From Acheta domesticus (lineage: Eukaryota; Arthropoda; Insecta; Orthoptera; Gryllidae), in the NCBI GenBank assembly GCA_031308135.1, contig JAHLJT010003656.1, positions 75,690,698-75,754,697 of the forward strand: a stretch of DNA of 64,000 nt, in the 5' to 3' direction. This document shows, in pieces, positions 12,540 through 24,399 of this stretch. Each line of letters begins with the position of its first letter. Position 1 is the first letter of the stretch. Both the position numbers and the translations under genes were made by a program. The notes beneath the pieces are model-generated. The model made no database searches and was not told the DNA's origin. It saw nothing but the letters and a program-made list of their open reading frames with translations.

Positions 12540-13600
12540 GAAAGACGCATAGGTACGAACGGCCAGCGAAAATGTCAGGGGCCACGTTTTGAGGTTAATT
12601 TGCGTCCGCGGCACAAGAGGACGCCTGCAGCCCGCGCTTTCATCGCGCGCTCCGGCGCGACGCTCGTCCCTGCACGACGAGGAGAATGGCTCCGGCCAGT
12701 CATAGCGAGGGCGCGGGCGGCGGCGGGGGCGGAGGCGGCGCCGTTCCCGCGGCCATCCAAGGCTCAGCGGCGCGGAGCACGGCTATCGGTTCTCGATTAC
12801 GCGCGCGGCGGCGGCGGCGGTGGAGCGCGGGCGAGCGCGTCCGCAGCGCGCAATGCGAATGACTCGCCCGCCCCGCCCCGCCCCGCCCCGCCCCGCCCCG
12901 CCCCGCCCCGCCCCGCCCCGCCCCTCTCCGCCCCGCCCTGCCACGCTACGCTTCGCCTACGCAATCGCATCCCTTCCACGTCCACCATCTCCGCGTCGTC
13001 TTCGCGGCCGTTTCTGCGCCGTCTCCGCCTGATCGTCGAGTCCGCTTTTGCCTCCGATTGTCCGTCTCCGGCGTCATCCTCACATCTTCTACTCGTTGCC
13101 TCTGTGCCCTGCCTTTGCGCCCGCCTCTGTCCCCTATATAACGTCGCATCCGCCAACGTCTTCACCAACGCCCCTGCCAACACCCCGCCCGCGCCTCCGC
13201 CCACGCCCACGATCACGCCTTCTCCAACGCCTCCTCCAACGCCTCCTCCAACGCCTTTGCCAACACCTCCGCCATTCTCCCCTACCTCCTCGCTCCCACC
13301 CCCGCCTTCTCTCCGTCCCTTCCCTTGCATCACCCTCTACCATCCGTCTCTCCGTCTCTTCCCACACTCCTACTCCCACCCTCACTTCGCCGCTTCACAT
13401 CACCCGCGCCCGCTCTTCCGATCGGCTCGCTCCGCCCCATCGACTACTCTCTTTCGATACATCGAACAAGTTGCCTATGACTGCTATTTCATCTCCGAAG
13501 CGGGCTCTGGCATCGTCTCGCTCGCGCTGGCCTGCAGCAGTGGGCGAATACGCCCGGGCATTAATGCGCCGGAGCTAGTGATTGATTGTATTCTGGCCAC
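12540..13600. repeat. CpG-rich, C-rich block with (CCCCG)n
   Basis: The block begins CpG-dense, contains a pure (CCCCG)n tract at about 12870-12925, and continues with CCTCCAACG-type 12-bp units near 13215-13260 and general C-rich sequence to about 13420. A 388-codon plus-strand frame spans it, but its product is Ala/Arg/Pro-rich and follows the repeat, so I do not call a gene. CCTATATAA at 13133 resembles a TATA box but is unsupported. Confidence 0.6.
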
Positions 13601-13699
13601 GGCGCCTTTACTGCTTTACCCGCATGTCTCAGTTCTTCAAACGCACCAGCTGCGATTTTTTGATAAATGGCGTTTCTTATCGCTTACTAGAATTATATA

Positions 13700-15005
13700 A
13701 TTTCATCATTATGAAGCATTACAATCCTGCCGCAGGCTAGTTCTTGTGATACGTTCATATATCCCCATTTCTTACAATACTTCAAATGTGTCTAGGCTCT
13801 AACAATATTATTTTTATAAGTAAATCGAATTCGGTATTCTATATGTTAAACTTGAAGTACACGAAATATTTTATTTAAAAAAATCGTATTCAGAAGTATC
13901 TGATATAAGTTTGACACTTTTCTTTAGGAACAGTTCGGAGATGAACTTTCTCGTAAAAAGTCTGCTCTTTGCATCAAACACTTTTTAACCAGCTTTGGTA
14001 TTCTTGGAAAAAGTTTTCTTTCCACAAGAAAACTGAAATACAATCGCAGACCGAACTCGCTGGCTGACAGAAGTCAAATTACGGTCCGCCGTTGATCTAA
14101 GGCTGCTCGCGCTAAGGAGAACTTAGTGACTTAACAAAGGAATGTGTCCATATAACAACATAGAGACAGCCTTCATTTTATGGCTCCGTTTTCGAGCAGC
14201 ACAAAAGCAGACGTTCTTCTCACGTGTCGCTTGTCTATGTGATGTGCGACGTGGTTTACGGGTTGACAAATATCTATCAAACTTTTTAAGTCGTATATTT
14301 TCTCATTATATTTTCCTTTTGGTCTCGAACCGTTTGTAAAATAGAAGGGAGGGAAATTAGTAAAGAAAAACTGAGAATGAAAGTCAAAAATCGCACCATT
14401 ATACCACGAGGACTATTTGAAATGCAACGCAGTCACGAGATTGATCATTTCGAATCACAAAATCTACTCCACTCCGTATTAAAATATTCAGCAGGCCATA
14501 ATGAAGCCTGATGCGCCAGCACCATTGGTTCCCACAGAGATGCAACTGCTTCCTGGCGCAACTGCATCGATTCATAGCGTGGCGACACAGGGATGAAACG
14601 AAAGGAATTTCAAAAAGTGTAAAACTAAGGCAAGTTATAATTGACTTTTCAGAACTTCATTCTTAATCTGTCTTTTCCTTTTCTCACATAGAACGTAGGT
14701 ACCAGATTAAACAGAATGATTAAAAAGAAACAGCACTTTTTCTTCAAAAAAAAAAGGACTGTGTAATATTTGTTTGAAAACAAGATGAATAGGATAAATG
14801 CTTGGAAACCGCTGATGTTAACGCAAATTTGCTGTTCTTCTTACTTTACTTATTTCCCAGCGAGAAATTACATTATTTATAATTGACATGTTTTATTCTA
14901 TTTAAAACGATTTAAGTAATCAAATATCCGCGCAGCAACCGCTATGCTGCTCCCTGATTGAAATCAGTCCTCAGACATGGTAAAATTTCAAACTTTCATT
15001 TTACT
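13700..15005. other. AT-rich stretch without recognisable gene
   Basis: Only short open frames and no repeat that I can pair with another part of the window. Confidence 0.5.
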
Positions 15006-15009
15006 GCGT

Positions 15010-15393
15010 GCAAGACGACACGCAAGACGACACGCAAGACGACACGCAAGACGACACGCGAGACGACACGCAAGACGACACGCAAGACGACACGCAAGAC
15101 GACACGCAAGACGACACGCAAGACGACACGCAAGACGACACGCAAGACGACACGCAAGACGACACGCAAGACGACACGCAAGACGACACGCGAGACGACA
15201 CGCGAGACGACACGCAAGACGACACGCAAGACGACACGATAGACGACACGCTAGACGACACGCTGGACGACACGCTAGACGATACGCTAGACGATACGCT
15301 AGACGATACACTAGATGACACGCAATAAGACACGGTAGACGACAGGCAAGGCGGCACGCAACACGACACGTAACACGCTGCGTAAGGCGACGA
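15010..15393. repeat. 12-bp minisatellite (GCAAGACGACAC)n, about 32 units
   Basis: Nineteen nearly identical units (15010-15237; only GCAAG/GCGAG variation) are followed by about 12 progressively diverged units (GCTAGACGACAC, GCTAGACGATAC and others). The array is therefore homogeneous at its left end and degenerate at its right end. Because 12 is a multiple of 3 and the unit has no stop in any frame, all six frames stay open and give artefactual tetrapeptide-repeat ORFs. Confidence 0.95.
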
Positions 15394-15499
15394 ATACGAT
15401 GCAAGAATCCCAACAAGAATCTTGTTGGAATGGATGGGATGGATGAAAAAAAGGATGGAATGGAAAAGGAAGGACAAGAACAACGTTAAATTTGGTAGA

Positions 15500-16850
15500 A
15501 AGAGAGCTCAGTAATGTTTTCCCTCGCATGGCGCTGGATGCCTTGATCGCAAACACCAAACGCGCGGCCGACGGGACCAAAACAAACGCGCAGCCAGCAG
15601 TCGGAGTGCGGTGTGCGGACGGCCATGTGCGCGGGCGATCGCGGCGCGGCGCCTCAGCCGGCAGACAGCGTGCCCGCCGGGCAGGCTGGAAGGGCGACCG
15701 CGCGCCACGCCCATCGATCGCCTGTCAGCGGAGGCGGCGCGGCGCTCCTCGGCCGCGAGCGGGCGCCCGGCACTCTCGCGGGCGCCCGGCACTCTCGCGG
15801 ACGCAAGGCGCCGCGGCGCCGTGCGCCACAGATGGGCCAACGGGCGGAGGATGGCCGGGCGGGGGCGGGCGAGCGGGCGGGCGAGCGAGCGGGCGGGCGG
15901 GCGAGCGAGCGGGCGGGCGGGCGGGCGGGCGGGCGGGCGGGCGGGCGGGCGGACGGGCGGGCGGGCGGACGGGCGGGCTGCGGACGGGCGGGCTGCGGAC
16001 GGGCGGGCTGCGGACGGGCGGGCTGCGGACGGGCGGGCTGCGGACGGGCGGGCTGCGGACGGGCGGGCTGCGGACGGGCGGGCTGCGGACGGGCGGGCTG
16101 CGGACGGGCGGGCTGCGGACGGGCGGGCTGCGGACGGGCGGGCTGCGGACGGGCGGGCTGCGGACGGGCGGGCTGCGGACGGGCGGGCTGCGGACAGGTT
16201 GCGGGCGGGCGGGCTCACCGGCTGCGGGCGAGAGGACTGCGGGCGAGAGGACTGCGGGCGGGCGTTCGAGCGGGCGGGCGGGCGGGCGGGCGTTCGAGCG
16301 GGCGGGCGGGCGTTCGAGCGGGCGGGCGGGCGGGCGGACGTTCGAGCGGGCGTTCGAGCGGAAGGGCGGGTGTTCGAGCGGGCGGGCGGGCGTTCGAGCA
16401 GGCGGGCGGGCGTTCGAGCGGGCGGGCGGGCGTTCGAGCGGGCGGGCGGACGTTCGAGCGAGCGGGCGGGCGTTCGAACGGTAGGGCGGGCGTTCGAGCG
16501 AGCGGGCGGGTGGGCGGGGTCGGGTCTGCGGGGGGGGTCTGGGGGGGTCTGCGGGGGGGTCTGCGTGGGGTCTGCGGGGGGCCCGCCGGGCTGCGGGCGA
16601 GCGGACGGGCTGCGGGCTGCGAGCGGGCGGACGGGCTGCGAGCGGGTGGACGGGCTGCGGGCGGGCTGCGGGCGGGCTGCGGGCGGGCTGCGGGCGGGCT
16701 GCGGGCGGGCTGCGGGCGGGCGGGCTGACCGGCTGCGGGCGAGAGGACTGCCTGCGCGGGGGGCGGGCGGGCGGGCGGGCGGGCGGGCGGGCGGGCGCCG
16801 CGACTTCGTGCGCGTCAGGCGCGCGGGCGAGCGACAACTCTAATCGATAG
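15500..16850. repeat. CpG-rich compound minisatellite block (GGGC-based)
   Basis: A CpG-dense leader (15500-15840) is followed by (GGGC)n at about 15860-15960, a 15-bp array at 15967-16191, GGGCGTTCGAGCGGGCGG-type units of about 20 bp at 16250-16510, an 11-bp GGGCTGCGGGC array at about 16640-16725 and another (GGGC)n at about 16757-16797. All share the GGGC/GGGCTGC alphabet, suggesting serial derivation from one seed. Frames of 236-410 codons on both strands are artefacts of the repeats. Confidence 0.85.
15967..16191. repeat. 15-bp minisatellite (GGACGGGCGGGCTGC), 15 perfect units
   Basis: Fifteen consecutive identical 15-bp units span exactly 225 bp. The absence of any variant suggests very recent expansion or strong homogenisation. 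The G-runs give quadruplex potential on the plus strand. Confidence 0.95.
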
Positions 16851-16954
16851 CGTGACAATCGCGCCGAGCCGCAGCCGCCTTTTGTTCTGCTTCCGGCGCT
16901 GCCCGCCCGCGGGCGTATCGCGCGCCCATCGCCCGCCTCGGGGTCAGGCTGCGC

Positions 16955-17010
16955 AGCGGGACCTGCATAATGACCACGTCATCCGGGCCAATCAGCGCGA
17001 CTCCACGAGG
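16955..17010. promoter_or_regulatory. Candidate promoter motifs: CRE-like and CCAAT box in a CpG island
   Basis: At the right edge of the CpG-rich block, ATGACCACGTCATCC contains a CRE-like CGTCA half site and is followed by GGGCCAATCAGCG, a good NF-Y CCAAT match. Such pairs are common in CpG-island promoters. No downstream gene is recognisable, so chance in a GC-rich context is possible. Confidence 0.3.
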
Positions 17011-17189
17011 CGCCGGGGTTTGTCGGGTCAAGCGGGGTGAGAGCCATTTACAGTGAAGGAAGAACTCTTCAGCTTGATTTGCACAGTGAGATGAACAAAT
17101 GTTTCTTACAACAGTGGTGGCTAGTGCCGTATGTAGCATGTTTGCGCTTTATCCAAAAAAATGGCTAAGAATTTATACATTTTAAGTTA

Positions 17190-17475
17190 GTAGTATACAA
17201 TAAGCACCGAGGGAATTGTCTCAAGGCGTGCTGATTTCGCGTACGGGAGGCCCGGGTTCAATCGCCGTGCAGGTCATCCTGACCAGGGTTCTCGTAGTTT
17301 CCCTTGGTCATCCAGGCGAATGCTGGGATGGTTCTACTGAAAGGTCATGACTGAAACCGACGTCGCCAGCTGAATGCCTTAAGTTCGTCAAGTAACGAAG
17401 ATTAAGCGAATTCGAGACATCACGGCTTCGTCGGTGGGTAACCGACTAGGAACCCTTGGATCCATTTGCAAGAGG
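17190..17475 (+). mobile_element. tRNA-derived SINE, family C
   Basis: A tRNA-like head with B-box GGGTTCAATCGC (about 17252) is followed by a body with GGTCATCCAGGCGAATGCTGGGATGGTTC and CCGACTAGGAACC near the end. From memory, the AGGCGAATGCTGGGATGGTTC core resembles a SINE widespread in polyneopteran insects; I could not check this. It is the only copy in the window. Confidence 0.65.
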
Positions 17476-17484
17476 ACCTCCTTA

Positions 17485-18290
17485 CGCCAGAAAACATTTT
17501 ATTTCAGTCAAAATTTTCAACCCCACATTTTCGCCTTTTTAAATTGGTAATTAGGGTTTTTTTTAATTTACTTAATTTAGGTGGCTTTAGAAATACCTGA
17601 GGTCATTAATGACTACTATTCTAAGTTCATGATAAGTGAAATCTTACAAAGGAGAATTTCTTCAAAATAATTATTGTTTGTTAGACACATGTCATAACAT
17701 TGTAAGTTCAATGTCAAATCATTTTTGCTGCATTTTCTTAGAAACAAAACTTTTATTTGTAGTGACAAAATACACCAGTATATGGCATGCGTGTGCATTA
17801 ATAATGATGAAATAAGATAACCACTTTAATGTATATCGAACTACATTCTGTCTATTCATTTGGAGCAGGTAAAGTTTCTAAAAAGGATAAATAATTGAGT
17901 GGACTATTTATTTTTATAACATTTAACATTTTCTTTCTTATACCAAAATTCAATGCATGACCAAACATTATTCATTCGTTTACCTTAAATCCATTTTCAC
18001 TGTATACCAAAAGAACCAATAAATTAACTACGAAAATTGTTTAGAAAAATCTCAGGAAGAAATTAAAACTAATGGGAACTCACCACTTGTCTCGATCTGT
18101 CCAGGAAAACGTAAACTTTATTACCTGAAACAAAAAAAGTGAATGAGATTTCTAATAATAGAAATCGCCACAAAACATGCAAAACGTTGGAGCTCAGTTG
18201 TTGACATCTTTTTAATAGCTTTTACTGAAAGAAAGAGAACATTAAATGATATTGCGGTTATGAATATACTATACAACCGTGAGATTTAAA
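17485..18290. other. AT-rich stretch without recognisable gene
   Basis: Only a 60-codon frame and A/T-rich sequence. Nothing recognised. Confidence 0.5.
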
Positions 18291-18294
18291 GAAC

Positions 18295-18650
18295 ACGGAA
18301 CTGGAGGGTAGGATGTAGAGCAGTATGAAAGGGAAAAAGAACGGAAAAATTGAAAGAGACTGAAAGTAGCAAGACAGGGGGAAGCAAGGAAAGAGATAAA
18401 ACAGAAGGGGAAGCAAGAGAAAAGGAAAAGAAGCCTTATAGAAGGCAGGGAAGTGAAATAGAAGGCAGGGAAGTAAGATAGAGGGGAAGAAACGGAACAG
18501 AAATGAAAAATGTAAGGGAAGAAACAATGGCCGAGGAAAGCAAGCAAAGAAGGCAAGAAGGAACATGGACGGAAAGAGGGAAGAAAGAGAATAAGGCAGG
18601 AGGGAAGCAAGTCTGAGGAGGGTCAGGGAGAGACGATAAGAAATCAGGTG
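18295..18650. repeat. Purine-rich GA tract region
   Basis: The plus strand is almost wholly A and G with degenerate GGAAGNAAGAAAGG units, including a short duplication of GAAGGCAGGGAAGT near 18443 and 18462. It precedes the large 16-bp minisatellite and continues the strong purine skew of this strand. Confidence 0.6.
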
Positions 18651-18776
18651 AAAAAGAAGAAACCAGTGGTGCTACAGAATAGCACAGACTTTCTCGTATT
18701 AATTGGCTTCCTTAATCTTCGATCCGGCCTATCTTTCCGGTTATGTACCATCGTCATTGTCTTCTCAGCTACGGAC

Positions 18777-20025
18777 GGACGAACGGAACGACGGACGAAC
18801 GGAACGACGGACGAACGGAACGACGGACGAACGGAACGACGGACGAACGGAACGACGGACGAACGGAACGACGGACGAACGGAACGACGGACGAACGGAA
18901 CGACGGACGAACGGAACGACGGACGAACGGAACGACGGACGAACGGAACGACGGACGAACGGAACGACGGACGAACGGAACGACGGACGAACGGAACGAC
19001 GGACGAACGGAACGACGGACGAACGGAACGACGGACGAACGGAACGACGGACGAACGGAACGACGGACGAACGGAACGACGGACGAACGGAACGACGGAC
19101 GAACGGAACGACGGACGAACGGAACGACGGACGAACGGAACGACGGACGAACGGAACGACGGACGAACGGAACGACGGACGAACGGAACGACGGACGAAC
19201 GGAACGACGGACGAACGGAACGACGGACGAACGGATCGACGGACGAACGGAACGACGGACGAACGGAACGACGGACGAACGGAACGACGGACGAACGGAA
19301 CGACGGACGAACGGAACGACGGACGAACGGAACGACGGACGAACGGAACGACGGGCGGACGGAACGACGGGCGGACGGAACGACGGGCGGACAGAACGAC
19401 GGGCGGACAGAACGACGGGCGGACAGAACGACGGGCGGACAGAACGACGGGCGGACAGAACGACGGGCGGACAGAACGACGGGCGGACAGAACGACGGGC
19501 GGACAGAACGGCGGGCGGACAGAAGGACGGGCGGACAGAAGGACGGGCGGACAGAAGGACGGGCGGACAGAAGGACGGGCGGACAGAAGGACGGGCGGAC
19601 AGAAGGACGGGCGGACAGAAGGACGGGCGGACAGAAGGACGGGCGGACAGAACGACGGGCGGACAGAAACGACGGGCGGACAGAAGGACGGGCGGACAGA
19701 AGGACGGGCGGACAGAAGGACGGGCGGACAGAAGGACGGGCGGACAGAAGGACGGGCGGACAGAAGGACGGGCGGACAGAAGGACGGGCGGACAGAAGGA
19801 CGGGCGGACAGAAGGACGGGCGGACAGAAGGACGGGCGGACAGAAGGACGGGCGGACAGAAGGACGGGCGGCCAGAATGACGGGCGGACAGAATGACGGG
19901 CGGACAGAATGACGGGCGGATAGAATGACGGGCGGACAGAATGACGGGCGGACAGAATGACGGGCGGACAGAATGACGGGCGGACAGAATGACGGGCGGA
20001 CAGAATGACGGGCGGATAGAATGAC
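18777..20025. repeat. 16-bp minisatellite, 78 units in five ordered sequence variants
   Basis: The array is composed of 36 units of GGACGAACGGAACGAC (18777-19352, one with GATCGAC), 2 of GGGCGGACGGAACGAC (19353-19384), 8 of GGGCGGACAGAACGAC (19385-19512), 8 of GGGCGGACAGAAGGAC (19513-19640), one reversion to the third type, one 17-bp unit (19657-19673), 12 more of the fourth type (19674-19865) and 10 of GGGCGGACAGAATGAC (19866-20025, some with GGCCAG or GGATAG). Total 1249 bp. Each block differs from its neighbour by one or two substitutions. As 16 is not divisible by 3, several frames per strand carry long repetitive artefact ORFs of 389-497 codons. Confidence 0.97.
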
Positions 20026-20164
20026 GGACAGATAGACGGACGAAAGTACGTATTGACGTACTCACTGACTGACATGTCGAAAAAAACACTATTTCAGGAT
20101 CAAGGGAGCCCAAAACATGTATTTGCGTTGAAATCACGAAACCGATATTTCTCTGGATTACATA

Positions 20165-20224
20165 ACTTTCCCTATACTATGTATATTGCCCATATTACGT
20201 ATGTATGCGTGAAAGTAAAAATAA
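20165..20224. repeat. Short palindromic dispersed element
   Basis: ACTTTCCCTATACTATGTATA at the left and ACGTATGTATGCGTGAAAGT at the right form an imperfect palindrome. It is close in sequence to the copy at 57044-57092, where the same CTTTCCCTATACTA start and GAAAGTAAAAAT end occur. Confidence 0.5.
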
Positions 20225-20705
20225 ATTATGGAAGTGATGTTGAGGGTAAATCGAGGACTCGGAATCTTATACCTACGAGAAATGTCTAACGATGTTATCG
20301 TAGCTGAGAGAGGGATGACAGATCTTTCCCTGGGCTCGTAGATTCAGAAAATGAGAATAGTAGTAGAAAATATTCCTGCAATGCTTCCCTCCCTCTTTCT
20401 TCCGATGAACAGTCTTTTCTGGATTCATGTATTACATAATTTAGTCACAAGCTATTTTACGATAACTTGCGTCAAAGACCACGATGATCCGAAGACCAAA
20501 ACGGAAACACAACTCTACCTAATGACGCTCTCAAACATGGAATTCACTCAGAAAACTGAGTTGAGTGAGCACCATATTATACAAAAATAAGTGGCATTAT
20601 ATCTTAATGGGTGATTATTGCTGTACTAAATACAAATTTGTGAGAAAGAATATGCATTATCTATACAAGCAGAATAGTAACTTAAATCTCAGTGCATAAG
20701 TTTCT

Positions 20706-20713
20706 TTGTGTGT

Positions 20714-20764
<51 letters not shown>

Positions 20765-20788
20765 TGTGTGTGTGAGCGCGCGCGCGCT
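20706..20788. repeat. (GT)n with terminal (GC)n microsatellite
   Basis: More than 30 GT repeats with one GTCT interruption, followed by GAGCGCGCGCGCGC. Confidence 0.95.
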
Positions 20789-21364
20789 TATTTAAATGCA
20801 GGTTCAAAAAGAGTCCAATATCACAACAAATTTTAATTGTATTAACACTCTAATACATTGTCAAGGGAATATAATGTAATTATGAAAAAGCAATCAGAAA
20901 ATTGTAAACATACACAGAGTTTTCGATTCTCTATTACTTCCCCGTCAGTACTTCAAAACAATTACAGACTGCCAACAATTAAGTATGTATTATTTAGTGC
21001 CGAATTGGTGCACGGGCAAAAGAGCAAAAAAATACCATTTAAAATATTTTGCAAAGAAATTTTGGAGGGGGAAGAATTAATTTATCAAAATACTGACACA
21101 CAGATTCCATTCATCATATATTTCTTTTAACCTCAACTTGTCAAAATATTCTTTTAAAATAACCAAAGGCAATTTATCAACGCATCAAACTCGCTTCACA
21201 GCCAAATGTTACCAATTAGGCATAGATTAATTTACATAGGAAACTCCCGCCGAAACCGTAATGAATCAATAAACAATCTGATGTGAATTTGGGCATTTAG
21301 AATTTGAATAAAATTAGGGAGTCGTCGTGGTTGAAAATATACGGTCTTCGTATTTTACTGTCAC

Positions 21365-21386
21365 ATTATTATTATTATTATTATTA

Positions 21387-21421
<35 letters not shown>
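21365..21421. repeat. (ATT)n microsatellite
   Basis: About 18 ATT units with one slippage (TATATT). Confidence 0.95.
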
Positions 21422-21422
<1 letters not shown>

Positions 21423-21929
21423 TTCGTGTTCTTTTGTGCATTCATTTATGTGAAGCGTTTTACTCATATCATATTACTCTTACAAATACGTAACAAGTGT
21501 CAATAATCTTTAAATATTAAATCTCAATATTTAAACAAATTCAGACATTTTCCAATAAAATATCCAAATCGTCAAGAAAAAATTAATTCTCTGACAGTAC
21601 TTGCGACCTCAATTGCAGATTTCATATATAGAACTTCGATCAGAATACATACATTAAAACCAGCTCTTTAATTAATAGAATGTTTAAAACTATACTGTTC
21701 GGTAAGTAGATTCTGCCATTTTCATTGTTATTTTAAACAACGTGGTTAGATGGATTACCAGTCCGTCTGGCTTCCCATTTAAACTAGTGGTGTTACAACA
21801 GCACATACTATCTTGGGCAGTCTTTTTACAGTCATTCGATTTTTCTCTATCAAGGTTCCACAAAAGTAGCATTCTGTCACAACGCGTTAGCGGCGGTAAT
21901 TTACGTACATAAAAACGAAGATTTATCCA

Positions 21930-22050
21930 CTTTTTCGTTACCAGGACCCAACATTAAGAGTTGTTCCTTTCTGTGGAAACATCACCATTTTCCGGGCGCA
22001 CGATTACAATACTTGCTCTTCCAACGAAGTAAAGCTAGAAAGTTAAAAAC
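21930..22050. repeat. Dispersed repeat shared with 30388-30505
   Basis: CACTTTTTCGTTACCAGGACC, CGCACGATTACAATACTT and GTAAAG...AGAAAGT occur in the same order here and at 30388-30505, so both are copies of one dispersed element. Each ends with the short palindromic TACTTTCTC-type unit. Class unknown. Confidence 0.55.
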
Positions 22051-22199
22051 GCGAAACCGAATTTGATTCACCACTCCTCGTGTTGACCAACACAAAAGCA
22101 CGCGAGACGCGCACACGGGTAAGTAAAGAGCGGCGCATCACGGAATTCACTTGCACAGAATCCTCTCGTTTTCGCGTGGCCAGGTGTTGCGCAGTGGGA

Positions 22200-23110
22200 G
22201 CGAGCTTAATCTCGCCGGGAACGTAACGTAAATATTTACTGCTCCGGCCGCCGCGCCGCGCCGCGCCGCGTTGCGCGCGTGGGCACCGCCGCCGCTAGAA
22301 GCCGCCGCGGGCCGTTTGGCGTCGTCGCCGCGCGGCGCGCCACCTCTGACATCTGCTGCAGCGGGGGCGGCATCATAGCTGCCGGCGATGGCAGGTGGCC
22401 TTCCTCTGTCCGCCCCGGCCCGCCAACGCTGCGCCGCTTGCCACGCCCCGCTCCACGCCATCTCGACTCGCTTCGCTCCTCTTTTCCCTCTGTTCCACTC
22501 CTGTCCAATCCTCTTTCCTTTGCCCCACCCGTCTCCGCTCCTCTCTCACCAACCCATCCTCACCCGCTTCAAACCAAGCTCTCCCCACTACCCTGCTCCC
22601 CATTGCCACCACCCATCCACATTACTTCGACCCCTCCTCTCGTCACCCCATTCCTCCCCGACTCCATCCCTCCCCCTGCTTCATCCCACCTCTCGGTCCA
22701 CCCCGCCCCTGGCTCCATCATTCCCCTCACTCCATCCCTCCCCCTGCTTCATCCCGCCCCCTGCTCCATTCCTCCCCCTGACCCATCCCGCCCCTCGGTC
22801 CACCCCTCCCCTCGCCCCATCCTTCCCCTCGCCCCATCCCTCCCTGCACTCTATTCCTCCCTAGCCCCATCACTCCCCTTCGCATCACTCCCCTCGCCTC
22901 ATAGCTATCACCCCACTCCCGCAATCCCATTCCTATCCCCCACTCCCATCGCTCTAACTCCCATTACACCGTTGCCCGACACTTCGTTCCCCACCACCCT
23001 GAATCCTATTACCCCACCTTCGTATCACAGTGCCCCAACCGCCACGCTCCGACACCTCCCCTCCCATTACACCACACTACTCTTCCCTGCCCAAGCCCGA
23101 CCCATCCTGT
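22200..23110. repeat. CpG-dense segment followed by C-rich degenerate minisatellite
   Basis: 22200-22450 is CpG-dense with GCCGCGCCGCGCCGCG. From about 22500 to 22880 the plus strand is C-rich with degenerate CCCATCCCTCCCCCTGCTCC units of about 20-45 bp. A 333-codon plus-strand frame spans it but encodes only Pro/Ser/Leu/His-rich low complexity. Confidence 0.6.
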
Positions 23111-23289
23111 GTCGCTCCGTCTCTTGTAGCATATCCCCGCCTCGCGCATCCTGCCTCTCCACTAACCAACTTGAAACGCCACGCGTGCGAACTGCAACGC
23201 AGCTATTTGCGCGCGGAAGAGAAGGTCACATGGCCAATGGTCAACAAGGGAAATGCAATCGTGTTTCTCCTCTCGATTAATTGCATGTA

Positions 23290-24340
23290 ATCTAGGAATT
23301 CAAGTACGGTTTCTCTAGTGATCGTTCGTTTGTTTCTCTTTTAGGATCCACCTGACGCGGTGAATTCCAGCGAAATACTGGATGCAATTGAATGGTTCGG
23401 TGAGAGATAATCATAAGCCACTCTCATGTAGTTTTGAGATACAGCTCGTATATAATGTTTGGCGAACACGTGTACACCGTTGGACGGCATAGACAATCCG
23501 TCAGGTATTTTCCTACCATATGGCTAGAAAGTGTAAACATACAATGTTGAATGGAAACAGAATTGCTGAGATATTCGTGGTAAGGCCCTCCAAGCCGACT
23601 ATCTCTCATTGACCCTTTAAATTGTAATTGCTTTTCATAATAATGCTGGTTAATTTTGTAGGACTTATAAAAATACTGATATAGAAACGTAACAAATTAT
23701 GGTATAAAATTGCGAAAAATGTAACGTTTAGTTTAATAGTTTTAAATATGTTGGTATATTAATAAAGCTCACATTCAGATAAGCAAAAAGCATTGGATAA
23801 GTATGTGATCACAAAGCATTCTAATTTATAGAATTTGGGAAATATTATTTCTCGCAATCAGAATTATATTCAGAATTTCTGTCTGTTTAAATACGACGCT
23901 ATAAATATATTGGATCTCAACCATTTCACAAGTTGTCGAGAGAAATTCCAGAGCCCTTAACACATTAGAACCCAGCATCTTAAAATCATGATTTTGAGGT
24001 TTGGAACGATGGCAAACTTCATTAAAACGCTGCGAAAAAAAGCAGTCAAAATTTTACAAATGCACAAGACTAAACTCGATGTAAAGCTGAACACAAGACA
24101 TACTTCCAGATATTTTTGATCAGCTATTTTCTGTCATAATAAACGGATGTTTATCATACCGAAGGTTTCATATATAGCGTTTATGTGCTTCTACGAAGGT
24201 TACGTTTGAGGTATAATACTTCTTCGTGGAACCCGCAACGTTTTTCAAGGAATCCTGTGACTCTTGCCTGGCCCTTCCGTAGCGCACTTCCGGGGAGCAT
24301 GTATCCTTAAAGAGCTGCAAGAGGATCCCGCGACTTATTC
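23290..24340. other. AT-rich stretch without recognisable gene
   Basis: Only short open frames. Nothing recognised. Confidence 0.5.
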
Positions 24341-24399
24341 ATTCGTCCTCTGAGACGAGGGCCTTTGAGCAGCCAGAGCGCGAGCGGGCGCCTTGCTGT

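Larger units (their letters stand above)
20050..22120. other. AT-rich stretch with microsatellites
   Basis: No supported gene. It contains a (GT)n/(GC)n tract (20706-20788), an (ATT)n tract (21365-21421) and short palindromic elements at about 20165 and 22011. Confidence 0.5.

Noticed and set aside
13130..13145. TATA box (CCTATATAA)
   Set aside because: Isolated motif without a supported transcript.
12534..13700. 388-codon plus-strand open frame
   Set aside because: The product is Ala/Arg/Pro-rich, follows the (CCCCG)n and other C-rich repeats, has no domain, and overlapping long frames exist on the other strand.
15010..15393. CRISPR-like regular repetition
   Set aside because: Units are contiguous without spacers and the genome is eukaryotic; this is a minisatellite.
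15492..16858. Open frames of 236-410 codons in several phases
   Set aside because: They are translations of GGGC-based tandem arrays; repeats without stop codons keep several frames open.
18644..20137. Open frames of 389-497 codons on both strands (RRTNGTTDE- or SVRPSF-type repeats)
   Set aside because: All are readings of the 16-bp minisatellite in different phases; none has a non-repeat domain.
22279..23280. 333-codon plus-strand frame in a C-rich block
   Set aside because: Composition is dictated by CCC/CTC repeats, and no domain is present.
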